64,000 bases of DNA, from the NCBI RefSeq assembly GCF_000179595.2, contig NZ_JH556658.1:43861-107860 (forward strand), given 5' to 3'. This stretch comes from Acetivibrio cellulolyticus CD2 (GTDB lineage: Bacteria; Bacillota; Clostridia; Acetivibrionales; Acetivibrionaceae). Under the pieces are notes generated by a model, which worked only from the letters and a program-made list of their open reading frames with translations, did not search any database and was not told the origin of the DNA. Each line of letters opens with the position of its first letter. Positions within the stretch are counted from its first letter, which is position 1. A program made the position numbers and the translations under genes. Shown in pieces: positions 53,301-61,407 of this stretch.

Positions 53301-55052
53301 ATGGTAATCTTTAACTGTAATCAAGAAAGGTTGGATAAACAAAAACAATATCTTAAGAATGAAATCCTCAATGGCAATAACAAAAACTATTTTAAGGTAA
53401 TAGATTTGGAATGTGGTACTGGAAAAAGTATTTCAGCCGAAGAAGCATTGGCAACAACAATAAAAAAAGTTCTATTTGTAAGAGAAAGGACTGAAGACTG
53501 TGATAACTCAGCAAAAAGAATAAATGATTTGGCAAAGCAAATTATTGCAAAATCGATTCACAGTAAGAATACAAAAGCAATAACAGAGGACTTGTTAGAT
53601 TTTCCAGTAATCATTATTACACACGAAAAATACAAGGAGCTATCTATTAATCCAAAAGCACAAAAATTGTTTTCAAAAGGCAGAAGTATATTAATAATAG
53701 ACGAGTTTCTTAACATGGCAAAAGGTAATGAATTATTCATTAATAAGGAATTTATTAATTCTTTTGAAACTCTACTTGGCAATAGGACATTAAGAGATTT
53801 GTTTGCTGAATTAATAGCTGAAATAGAAGATTATTTGCTTCTACCAAGAGAAAAGAATTCATTCTTTAATTCAAAGATAGATTTTGGAATCGTTGATAAG
53901 AAAGCAAACAAACTGAAAACATTAATAAGATCGAGTCTAAGCAAAGAGTATTGTAAAAGTATCAATTATACTAAAAATGAATTGTGCAAGAAAATTGATA
54001 ATATAAAGAACTTCTATAAACAAACATGTGTTGTAGAAGGGAATACTATGTATTGTATCAATTTAGATTATCAATATTGGTTCTTGGATAACAATATTAT
54101 ATTAGATGGATCTGGCAATCTGAACATGGCATATAAATTAAATCCTGAATTATTTCATTTGCAAAAGCAAGCAAAAGTATTAAACTACAGTAAGTGGGAT
54201 TTTGAAATAATGAAATCTAATTCTACTTCATCCGGCAAAAGAAGAGCCTTGAATTTCTATACTGTAATTAACAATATAATAAATGACTTAGGAGTAGATA
54301 ATACATTATACATTGGAAATATTGATGATGAAAAGAGTATTACAGCAAACTATATTAATCATTTTGGTAATGTAACTGGCAGCAATGAATATATGGATTT
54401 ACAAAATATTTTAATAGGTCACAATCCTAATATTCCGTTCAGAATGTATATCTTAGAGTATATCTACTTTTCAAAAATTAAATATACAAATACAAATTCA
54501 TGGGATGGTATAGTTTCTGGAGCCAATGATGAAAAGGTGTATAGATTCAAAGAAAAACAATTCGAAGAATACAGACAATGCAGAAATGCTAATGAAATAT
54601 ATCAAGCTATAAAGAGAATCAATAGGAATATGTCTAAGGAATCTAAAGTTTTAATTCTAAATAATGATATAAAAATGATTGATAGAATAATGAAAATGTT
54701 CAAAAATACCACTGTAACATATACAGATAGTGAAGTTGAATATGAGAAAACAAAAATGGATGAATATAATCAAATAAGAAAAGAAAGCTCATATGCAATG
54801 AAGTTCATTCAAGTCTGCAAAGATATTCAGTCATTACAACTCACAGATTTACAACATCAGAAGAAGAATCGTAAAGGAGAAGTAGAGTGGCAATTTGGAT
54901 ACTATAGCAAAAAGAAATTGTGTGAATATATAAAGGTATCTCCAAAACATTTCTCTCAATTAGTTCTAAATAATGTAGAAGTCTTAAATTATTTCAAAAG
55001 GCACAACATAAAACCAAAAGGACAAATAATTGATTTTTCTGATGTAATTTAA
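53301..55052 (+). CDS. SF2-helicase-like ATPase with C-terminal HTH
   Basis: The 583 residues contain a P-loop ECGTGKS (37-43), a Walker-B-like LIIDEF (131-136, DEF in place of DEAD/DEAH), and a motif-VI-like QAIKRINR (435-442). These are in the order and spacing of superfamily 2 helicases, although motif II is unusual. The C-terminus has a helix-turn-helix-like KKLCEYIKVSPKHFSQLVL (about 536-554). An origin-binding or phage replication helicase is the likely role. The RNA-polymerase-like gene follows. Confidence 0.65.
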   Translation: MVIFNCNQERLDKQKQYLKNEILNGNNKNYFKVIDLECGTGKSISAEEALATTIKKVLFVRERTEDCDNSAKRINDLAKQIIAKSIHSKNTKAITEDLLDFPVIIITHEKYKELSINPKAQKLFSKGRSILIIDEFLNMAKGNELFINKEFINSFETLLGNRTLRDLFAELIAEIEDYLLLPREKNSFFNSKIDFGIVDKKANKLKTLIRSSLSKEYCKSINYTKNELCKKIDNIKNFYKQTCVVEGNTMYCINLDYQYWFLDNNIILDGSGNLNMAYKLNPELFHLQKQAKVLNYSKWDFEIMKSNSTSSGKRRALNFYTVINNIINDLGVDNTLYIGNIDDEKSITANYINHFGNVTGSNEYMDLQNILIGHNPNIPFRMYILEYIYFSKIKYTNTNSWDGIVSGANDEKVYRFKEKQFEEYRQCRNANEIYQAIKRINRNMSKESKVLILNNDIKMIDRIMKMFKNTTVTYTDSEVEYEKTKMDEYNQIRKESSYAMKFIQVCKDIQSLQLTDLQHQKKNRKGEVEWQFGYYSKKKLCEYIKVSPKHFSQLVLNNVEVLNYFKRHNIKPKGQIIDFSDVI

Positions 55053-55061
55053 ATTTTCAAC

Positions 55062-55121
55062 CGCTACTGTACCAAAGGTAAGCGAATGGGAGACCCATTC
55101 TATGTTCGTAGCTACGCTACA
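55062..55121 (+). ncRNA. Compact three-stem structure after the helicase gene
   Basis: GCTAC (55063) can pair with GTAGC (55108-55112), enclosing a TACC-AAA-GGTA hairpin and a GAATGGG-AGA-CCCATTC hairpin (55084-55100). This gives a three-way junction. The fold is my own pairing by eye; no known RNA family is recognised. Confidence 0.4.
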
Positions 55122-55147
55122 ATAACACAAAATGAATGTTAAAAAAG

Positions 55148-55203
55148 TCCCAGTCACTTCTTAATAATTTATTTATTTTAAAGAAGTCAGTGGGAGTTTT
55201 TAT
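55148..55203 (+). terminator. Terminator between helicase and polymerase-like genes
   Basis: TCCCA-GTC-ACTTCTT pairs with AAGAAGT-CAG-TGGGA around an AT-rich loop, with a three-base internal bulge, and TTTTTAT follows. It separates the two genes, so the polymerase-like gene needs its own promoter or read-through. Confidence 0.7.
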
Positions 55204-55444
55204 ACAAACATTAAATCAATATGATTTTTTAATCTTAATTAAGTTGTCGGTATAAGAGCTTTATCCATAAATTGTTACAAAATAATAAAATAAATAAAAT
55301 TTATATATGCGTAGTGCAACGCACGTAGCAGACAAGGAACATCTCATGTTCCGCTGTCAAGCCATAGGAAAGGCAAAACCTTTAACTCACAGCTGAAGCT
55401 GTTCGTTGAAATTAACAAATAGTGTATTTCTGAGGAGGATATAT
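55204..55444 (+). promoter_or_regulatory. Leader region of the polymerase-like gene
   Basis: AT-rich to 55300, then a GC-rich structured segment (55308-55402) and the AGGAGG ribosome site. No clear sigma-A pair was found upstream of the structured part. Confidence 0.5.
55308..55402 (+). ncRNA. Structured RNA in the leader of the polymerase-like gene
   Basis: Four consecutive hairpins can form: TGC-GTA-GTGC-AAC-GCAC-GTA-GCA (55308-55330); GACA...TGTC enclosing GGAACAT-CTC-ATGTTCC (55331-55358); AAAGG-CAAAA-CCTTT (55369-55383); ACAGCT-GA-AGCTGT (55389-55402). The segment is far richer in G+C than its surroundings and ends 30 bases before the AGGAGG. A cis-regulatory or stable RNA is likely; no known riboswitch fits. 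Confidence 0.55.
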
Positions 55445-58198
55445 ATGATAAACGGTATTAAAATAATGAATCTTGAAGGTAGTGATATTTTAAAAAATAA
55501 TTTAGAAGGCAGAGAAATAAAAAAAGAATATAACGGAGTATTCACAAACAGCTTATTACAGGATAAATTAACTGCTTTAGGTTTAAAAGTAAATAAAGAA
55601 ACAACTAGAGATATTGTTACCGTTAAATTTACATATGGTTATACTCCATTGATAGATAATCTCAATGATGATGAAATTAAAAACTTACAAGAACAAAATA
55701 AAAAAATCAAACAGGATATTAAAGTTTTGGAAAAAGATAAGAAATCAATAAGCAAAAGAACAGATAAAAGAGCAAAAATAGATGAAATAAAAAAATTAAA
55801 AGACTGTTTAAAAAACAATAAAGTAAAAATTAGTACTATGCAAATAGAAGATAAAGTAGTTGTTACTGAAGCCAAAATGAATACAGATAAAATAAGAAAT
55901 AAACTTTATAAAGATGGTTTTAAGCTTGAATTTAAAGGTAAAATTTCTGATAAGAAAGATATTGTTGAATATACATTATGGTATAGGACGCCTTCAAAAA
56001 GTCGTGTTGGTGATGCAGTTTTTATCAATAAAAAATTATATAACGATATTAAAAAGTGGCAAAGAATGGGGTTGGAATTGCCAGAAGGTGAAGCAAAAGT
56101 TGTTGAAATGACAGCTTATGAAGCATTAACTTCTTCAAATATTATTGATAAAATAACTATAGATCCATATAAGAATATATTAGTTGTTGATGATATAGTA
56201 AGCTTTTTTGAAACAAATTGTAATATAGTTAAAACTAATAAAGGTGAATGTTATGTTTCTCCTGAATTGTATAAAGTATCTAATACCTTATTTGACGGTC
56301 AGGCATTACTTGATGATTCGCTTTGGTTAGAAACAGATAATTCTTCTTTTAAACTTTTAAGACAGCATTTTTTCAAGGCCTGTGGATTTAGAACATATAT
56401 AACTCAGTTTATGAAAGACTCTTTTAAAGATAATTATGAATCTGCCACTGTTACTGATAGATACGGCAATGAGATTAAGGTATCTGAAATTCTATTAATA
56501 ACCACAGAAAATTCTATGAAGTGGGAAAAGTTTCAAGATATTGGAGCTAGTTATGATTTATGGAGACAAAAAGTTTCAGAAGATGGTAATGTATTTGGAG
56601 TAGCAAAAGTAGATCATGTTAGTAAGTATAATAACATATTTGAAGATGGTAAATGTTATCAACGCATGAGTTACCAACATGTTAATACTTTATACTTGAA
56701 AAAAGGTAAAGAGATTGATGAAATGAGGGAGTTATTGCAGGATACTATACGATTTATTAATAGGCTAAAATCAGACAATGAATACTTTTTGCAGTATCTT
56801 GAAAGAAATGCAAATGAACTAAATGCTAATCAAATGGTGATTGATTTATATAAAAATATAAACAAGTTTGATAAATCAGCATTTTTTAGAACATTTAAAA
56901 ATGAAACCATAAATAAATATATTAAAACCGTTCGTAATGGCAAAGTTTTATGTTCGGGAGATAATTTAACAGTTGTAGGCAATCCCTATATTATGCTTTT
57001 ACATTCAATAGGCAAAGTTCCAGTTAAAGATGGTGTTTTAAAAGAAGGATATGAAGATATAACATTACCTATTAATGATGAATATATTAGTGTTTATGCC
57101 CCATTATTTGAAGCTGGTGAATATCTTGCAAGTTTTAGAAATCCTCATAACTCGCCTAATAACTGTGGATATAATAAGAATTTCAAGCATGAATTAATGG
57201 AAAAGTATTTTAATTTTAACAATAATATAATGGCTGTAAATCTAATTTCTACAGAGGAACAAGACCTAAAGAATGGAGAAGACCAGGACAGTGATTTTTG
57301 TTATGTTACAAATAATAGAATAGCTGTATTATCGGCAAAAAGAGTATTTAGAAATTTTCCATGTATTGTTAATAAGATTAAGCCTGAAGAGAGACCTTGG
57401 AAAAATAGTATAGATAGCTTGATAACTATTGATTCTGAATTGGCTAAATCAAAATATGATATTGGATTGAGTTCTAATCTTGCACAATTAGCTATGAGTT
57501 GGTATTGGATGGATAAAACTAATGATTTGGCTGAAATTGTATGCATTATGTCTGTAATTGCCCAATGTGCAATAGATAATTCAAAACGCAAATATGCCAT
57601 AAATATTAGAAAAGAAATAGTAAGAATTAGTAAGTTAAAGTGTATGAATAAAAAGATAGAAGTTATAAGAAAAAATAAGCAAGGTAAAGAATTTAAAAGG
57701 ATGGTAAAAGCCAAACCTAAATTTTGGGAATATGTAACTTCTAAAGTAAAAAAAGATATTTTAATTGAATGTCCATGCCCAATGAACTTTTTGCAAGATG
57801 TTCTTGATTCGGATATAGAAAATGCTAGTAAAACTAAAGATACTATTTCTAGTGTTAATTTTATAAATATTATTTGTGGCAAAGCTGAAGATAGGCAGAT
57901 GAATAGAATTAAAGCAAAAATAAAAGAATATGATGATGCAGTTAAAAAACATAACGATTTAGCTAAAAATAGTTATGCTAAAGAGGATGACAAAAAGTGG
58001 AAAGAGAAAGAGCAATTATTACAAAAAGATGTAGTTAATTATATATCAGGGTTAAAAATCAAACCCAAAACAATGCAAATACTTATTTCCAAAGCATTGG
58101 CTAAAAACGGTATGAATAGTAAATATAGAAGAAAGTTGTTGAATAGTTTGTATCAATCTCACAGAGAAAAATTTATGAGTTGTTTTAAGTCGTTATAA
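55445..58198 (+). CDS. Putative single-chain two-barrel RNA polymerase (YonO/QDE-1-like)
   Basis: 917 residues. Four features fit the two-double-psi-barrel polymerase superfamily (cellular RNAP beta/beta', phage YonO, eukaryotic QDE-1/RdRP). NGEDQDSDF places DxDxD at 613-617, comparable to NADFDGD of beta' but with Ser for Gly. SFRNPHN at about 563-569 resembles the RNP segment of RdRPs. FDGQALLDDSLW (283-294) resembles their DGxG element. ENSMKWEKF (355-363) offers the conserved lysine about 250 residues before the aspartates. The N-terminus has a Lys-rich coiled coil (about 70-130). The call is from motifs alone. ATG 55445 follows GAGGAGG. Confidence 0.6.
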   Translation: MINGIKIMNLEGSDILKNNLEGREIKKEYNGVFTNSLLQDKLTALGLKVNKETTRDIVTVKFTYGYTPLIDNLNDDEIKNLQEQNKKIKQDIKVLEKDKKSISKRTDKRAKIDEIKKLKDCLKNNKVKISTMQIEDKVVVTEAKMNTDKIRNKLYKDGFKLEFKGKISDKKDIVEYTLWYRTPSKSRVGDAVFINKKLYNDIKKWQRMGLELPEGEAKVVEMTAYEALTSSNIIDKITIDPYKNILVVDDIVSFFETNCNIVKTNKGECYVSPELYKVSNTLFDGQALLDDSLWLETDNSSFKLLRQHFFKACGFRTYITQFMKDSFKDNYESATVTDRYGNEIKVSEILLITTENSMKWEKFQDIGASYDLWRQKVSEDGNVFGVAKVDHVSKYNNIFEDGKCYQRMSYQHVNTLYLKKGKEIDEMRELLQDTIRFINRLKSDNEYFLQYLERNANELNANQMVIDLYKNINKFDKSAFFRTFKNETINKYIKTVRNGKVLCSGDNLTVVGNPYIMLLHSIGKVPVKDGVLKEGYEDITLPINDEYISVYAPLFEAGEYLASFRNPHNSPNNCGYNKNFKHELMEKYFNFNNNIMAVNLISTEEQDLKNGEDQDSDFCYVTNNRIAVLSAKRVFRNFPCIVNKIKPEERPWKNSIDSLITIDSELAKSKYDIGLSSNLAQLAMSWYWMDKTNDLAEIVCIMSVIAQCAIDNSKRKYAINIRKEIVRISKLKCMNKKIEVIRKNKQGKEFKRMVKAKPKFWEYVTSKVKKDILIECPCPMNFLQDVLDSDIENASKTKDTISSVNFINIICGKAEDRQMNRIKAKIKEYDDAVKKHNDLAKNSYAKEDDKKWKEKEQLLQKDVVNYISGLKIKPKTMQILISKALAKNGMNSKYRRKLLNSLYQSHREKFMSCFKSL

Positions 58199-58225
58199 AA
58201 ATTTACGGAATTTGGCATTATTAAA

Positions 58226-58266
58226 AACCATGTAATCTAGTCATATTAAGGGTTGCATGGTTTTTT
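58226..58266 (+). terminator. Terminator after the polymerase-like gene
   Basis: AACCATGTAA pairs with TTGCATGGTT (one G-T pair), followed by six T. Confidence 0.75.
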
Positions 58267-58403
58267 CTATAATTTCTATATGAATATAATGTAAATTAAT
58301 TATAACTACCCATTTTAATTATATCAAATTAGATTGGTGATTGCAATAGTTTTTACAAAAATATTTTAATCAAATTTAAATTTAGAAAGGTTAGGTAAAA
58401 CAA

Positions 58404-58604
58404 ATGGAAGAAAGACAACAAAAAATAAGGGAAAGGCTGAATTCATTCATTGAGAAATCAGGACGAAAAGCCTGTTGGGTATGTGAACAGTGTGATTTGG
58501 ATGTTTCACTTATATCAAGGTTTCGTAAAAATAAGAGAGATCTGTGGGACAGTAGTTTGGATGTATTAGAGCAGTTCTTGAATAAATATGATAATGAGGT
58601 GTAG
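58404..58604 (+). CDS. Small helix-turn-helix phage protein
   Basis: The 66 residues contain a putative helix-turn-helix: ACWVCEQCDLDVSLISRFRKN (about 23-43), resembling Cro/CI-like or plasmid regulators. GAAAGG lies upstream of ATG 58404. The gene ends two bases before the next, implying co-translation. Confidence 0.65.
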   Translation: MEERQQKIRERLNSFIEKSGRKACWVCEQCDLDVSLISRFRKNKRDLWDSSLDVLEQFLNKYDNEV

Positions 58605-58606
58605 TA

Positions 58607-58783
58607 ATGGAGCCGAATAATAGCGATTATTTTTATGTTTATAATATGAGGTATGCAGCCAGTTTAATGTTACAAGGTTTTAGACCTATGATTACTAGAA
58701 ATATTAAGGATAAAAGGTTTTATGTTTTTAAGTTTAGGAATACTGAAGCTTTTCAGAAAGCATTTAGTGATTTAACTAAATAA
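58607..58783 (+). CDS. DUF5659-like small phage protein, second copy
   Basis: 58 residues with the pattern YVYNMRYAASLMLQGFRP, KRFYVFKF and TEAFQKAFSDL, the strand-helix-strand-strand-helix plan of DUF5659. It resembles the product at 53076 more in plan than in sequence. The previous stop ends at 58604 and GAGGTGTAG before it provides a ribosome site. Confidence 0.65.
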   Translation: MEPNNSDYFYVYNMRYAASLMLQGFRPMITRNIKDKRFYVFKFRNTEAFQKAFSDLTK

Positions 58784-58793
58784 TACATAGTTA

Positions 58794-58824
58794 AAAGGGT
58801 ACTTCAATTACCAAAGTACTCTTT
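58794..58824 (+). terminator. Intrinsic terminator
   Basis: AAAGGGTACTT pairs with AAGTACTCTTT (one G-T pair) followed by a T-rich tail. Confidence 0.75.
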
Positions 58825-58974
58825 ATTTATTTTTTTTTGTTTTTTAAAAATGTGCATAATATGAACTACTGTAATTAGTCTACTCCTATTATGCTCAATT
58901 GTCAATAGGTATTTTCAAATTATTTTATCAAATCAAACAAATCTGTTAAAAACGAAAGGGTCAAGGTGGATTTA

Positions 58975-59583
58975 ATGAAACAATTCAAAAATATTAAACA
59001 GTATGGTGTATATGCAGTTGTAGTTGGTGATGTAATTAGATATGTAGGTTCTGGAGATATAAGAGATTGTATATCTAGGCACAAAACAATGTTGAAAAAT
59101 GGTGGTTATAATAACACTAATAAACAGATATTACAGGATGCTTATGATGCTGGAGATAAAATAGAATATAAAACATTAAGATATATTTCTAATGATATTA
59201 ATAATCCTCAAATTAAAAAGGCTGAAGATTATTATATTAAAAAATATAAAGCAACTATTTGCAATAAGAATAAAGCTGGTAGACCATTGAGAAATCAAAA
59301 TGATGAATTAGCAAGAATTAGAGAAAGTATTAACAGAAGTTTGGCTAATCAAGGTACTAATAATCCTCATTGCAATACAGATACAGGCAATATCGTGAAG
59401 ATTAAAGCTATGCTTGCAATGGGAATGAGAAATAAGGATATAGCTGAAATAATGGGTGTTAATAGTGTTTATGTTTCAAAAATTAAAACTAGTCTTAAAT
59501 GGTCACATGTTGTATTAGAAGATTATGTTGTTAAGGTTGATGATATTAATAATATTGAAGTTATTGATGTTGTAGGATTTTAG
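58975..59583 (+). CDS. GIY-YIG-like protein with C-terminal HTH
   Basis: The N-terminus has the GIY-YIG pattern GVYAVVVGDVIRYVGSG (GVY and YVG; about 11-27), a later acidic residue in KKAEDYYI, and a basic middle. The end is a helix-turn-helix: KIKAMLAMGMRNKDIAEIMG then SVYVSKIK. This arrangement is common in phage-borne homing-type nucleases. ATG 58975 (AAGGTGG before it) is preferred; GTG 58966 after AAAGGG is possible. Confidence 0.7.
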   Translation: MKQFKNIKQYGVYAVVVGDVIRYVGSGDIRDCISRHKTMLKNGGYNNTNKQILQDAYDAGDKIEYKTLRYISNDINNPQIKKAEDYYIKKYKATICNKNKAGRPLRNQNDELARIRESINRSLANQGTNNPHCNTDTGNIVKIKAMLAMGMRNKDIAEIMGVNSVYVSKIKTSLKWSHVVLEDYVVKVDDINNIEVIDVVGF

Positions 59584-59610
59584 GAGCTGGGTTTATTCCA
59601 GTTCCTTTTT
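59583..59610 (+). terminator. Terminator overlapping the stop of the GIY-YIG/HTH gene
   Basis: GGAGCTGG pairs with CCAGTTCC around GTTTATT, followed by five T. The next gene's ribosome site begins two bases later. Confidence 0.7.
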
Positions 59611-59623
59611 AGTGAGGTCATAT

Positions 59624-59986
59624 ATGAAAGAATTTAATTATGGGGTGTATTCTATCAAACATAAAGGCAAATTGTTGTACATAGGGAGTTCGAATGATTT
59701 TAATAGACGTGTTAAGGAGCATTTAAAGAAACTGGAATCCGGCAAACATAAAAAGAAACTACAGAAGTATGTTGATGAGAATGTTAGAGATCTGAAGGAT
59801 CTGGAATTTGAATTAATACATCAGACTTGGGATGATAGCAAGATAAGATTATTTTTTGCGGAAATGATATGTATATTGCATCATAAACCGATTTGCAACA
59901 ATGCTGTGTTTCAAGTTGGATTGAAATATATTTCTTTAGGTAAACCAGTTGTTGAGTTTGATAAAGATATATTGAAGTATTTGTGA
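59624..59986 (+). CDS. GIY-YIG nuclease domain protein
   Basis: The 120 residues form a lone GIY-YIG domain: YGVYSIKHKGKLLYIGSSNDFNRRVKEHL has GVY, YIG, the catalytic Arg and a following His; the metal-binding Glu is probably in FFAEMICIL. Such small enzymes act as homing or restriction-type nucleases in phages. ATG 59624 follows GTGAGG. Confidence 0.78.
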   Translation: MKEFNYGVYSIKHKGKLLYIGSSNDFNRRVKEHLKKLESGKHKKKLQKYVDENVRDLKDLEFELIHQTWDDSKIRLFFAEMICILHHKPICNNAVFQVGLKYISLGKPVVEFDKDILKYL

Positions 59987-59987
59987 T

Positions 59988-60079
59988 TTAAATAAAGGAG
60001 AAGTATATTTGTGCAATGTGTTAAATAAAAGGAGAATTTTATTGTGCAATATGCACTAAATAAAGGAGATGTTTAAGCT
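59988..60079 (+). repeat. Tandem ~36-bp repeats carrying ribosome sites
   Basis: TAAATAAA(A)GGAGA occurs three times at about 36-base steps (59990, 60022, 60058) and TTGTGCAATRTG twice between them. Each repeat supplies a Shine-Dalgarno; the first two open frames of only a few codons. The last one serves the gene at 60080. Confidence 0.6.
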
Positions 60080-60217
60080 ATGGCTAATCAAGATAAAGAA
60101 GAATTGAAAAATGATACTAAAGAAATGAAAGATTTACTACATGAAATTATGGAAAATAATAGGGAACTATTAAGATTGATTAATGAGTGTAGAGAAGATT
60201 TTAAAAAGAATAAATAA
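60080..60217 (+). CDS. Small coiled-coil protein
   Basis: Unrecognised 45-residue, highly charged helical peptide with heptad character (MKDLLHEIMENNRELLRLI). ATG 60080 is preceded by AAAGGAG in the last of three tandem repeats. The stop is TAA at 60215. It may be a small multimeric phage protein. Confidence 0.6.
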   Translation: MANQDKEELKNDTKEMKDLLHEIMENNRELLRLINECREDFKKNK

Positions 60218-60227
60218 ATTTTCTAAA

Positions 60228-60323
60228 GTTCACATAATCTTCACAAAAGCATGTTATTATAAGTTTTGATAAACTTTGCATATAGAAAAGGACTGGCTGA
60301 AGTGGCGTGGCTGGTCTTTTTCT
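60228..60323 (+). ncRNA. Promoter-hairpin mini unit, copy B
   Basis: It shares GTTCACATAA, TTCA at the next phase, GATAAACTTTGCAT, GAAAAGGACTGG and GGCTGGTCTTTTTCT with the unit at 46241-46331, in the same order and nearly the same spacing. It lacks protein-coding capacity. Its presence inside the prophage and outside it suggests a dispersed cassette. Confidence 0.45.
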
Positions 60324-60359
60324 TTAAAGAGCTGGAATGAATTCTATTGGCTTATTGTT

Positions 60360-60779
60360 TTAGATTTCCTTAATATCAGTTATTCTCTGTTTAAATTTTT
60401 CTTCTAATTCTACTGATTTATATTTTATTTTTATTGCTTTAATTATATTATTTATAACTTGATCAACTTTATATAAATAAGATGAAGAATCTGTGAAAAT
60501 AGGTAAAGTGCTGTTACCAGTATTATTAATAAAGTCAACAAGACCAATAGGGATTAATTCGTTTGTTTCAGCTTCAATTATGTACTCTATATTATTATTT
60601 TTTAAATATTCCTCAGATAATAAATTTAAGGCATTAATCCAGGTAAATTGTTTGTTTAATAGATTATTATAATGAAATGGATACAAATGCTTATTATCAT
60701 CTATATATAATTCAATAATATAGAATAAGGAACTGTTTTGTGGATTAAATTGATTTACATATCTAATTTCAAGCTTCAT
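60360..60779 (-). CDS. Hypothetical prophage protein
   Basis: Unrecognised 139-residue protein with a strand-rich first half (LEIRYVNQFNPQNSSLFYII) and a basic helical C-terminus. It is the only leftward gene in this part of the prophage. GGAGGT lies before its ATG at 60779. Leftward orientation next to a strong rightward promoter could mean a separate, possibly lysogenic, function; that is inference. Confidence 0.6.
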   Translation of the reverse strand: MKLEIRYVNQFNPQNSSLFYIIELYIDDNKHLYPFHYNNLLNKQFTWINALNLLSEEYLKNNNIEYIIEAETNELIPIGLVDFINNTGNSTLPIFTDSSSYLYKVDQVINNIIKAIKIKYKSVELEEKFKQRITDIKEI

Positions 60780-60883
60780 AATAAGACCTCCATAATTGTA
60801 TGTGTATTAACCAATAGAATTCAATTGAATTATATCATAAAAATAGAAGTTAATACATTTTTGATTAATAAGTAAAACATATG

Positions 60884-60912
60884 TTGACACTATATTTTCA
60901 TAATGATATGAT
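60884..60912 (+). promoter_or_regulatory. Sigma-A-type promoter
   Basis: TTGACA and TATGAT separated by 17 bases, 40 bases ahead of the ATG at 60952. Confidence 0.7.
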
Positions 60913-60951
60913 AATTATGGAAAAAGAACGTGTGTTTATGTGGAGGATAAG

Positions 60952-61296
60952 ATGACACCTGAAATGAATTTAACATTTGAAATGTTTATCAGAAAGGCTT
61001 TTAGTATTAATAGTTATAATATGATTAATAGGTATGGAGACCCAGCTGGATTAGCTAATACTGATATGTTTAATTTTGGAGAAATTGAGAAAGTAAAAGC
61101 AGGAGCTGCTTATTCGGCACAAATCTGTAATAAACATATTGTGAATAATTGTAATATATCAGATGATGAAAGCAATGATATGGATAGAATAGTTAAGGAC
61201 ATGATTAATGCTGAAGATAAGATTAGAATATTTGAACTAATCAAAGAGTTTAATCAAAAGTATGATAAGTATATTAAGTTTAAGTGGAATGAGTAA
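60952..61296 (+). CDS. Hypothetical prophage protein before the terminase genes
   Basis: Unrecognised 114-residue helical protein (TFEMFIRKAFSINSYNMINR; a short acidic middle; FELIKEFNQKYDKYIKFKW at the end). ATG 60952 follows GGAGG by five bases. Many siphoviruses have a small late regulator here, but no motif supports that role. Confidence 0.6.
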   Translation: MTPEMNLTFEMFIRKAFSINSYNMINRYGDPAGLANTDMFNFGEIEKVKAGAAYSAQICNKHIVNNCNISDDESNDMDRIVKDMINAEDKIRIFELIKEFNQKYDKYIKFKWNE

Positions 61297-61407
61297 TATA
61301 TATGAAGAAAATTAATAGAATAAATATATTTATATTAAGACTTGCTTAAATGCAGGTCTTTTTAATTGAAAAATTGTAAAAATGTAAAGATTGAAGGTGA
61401 GTGAAAT

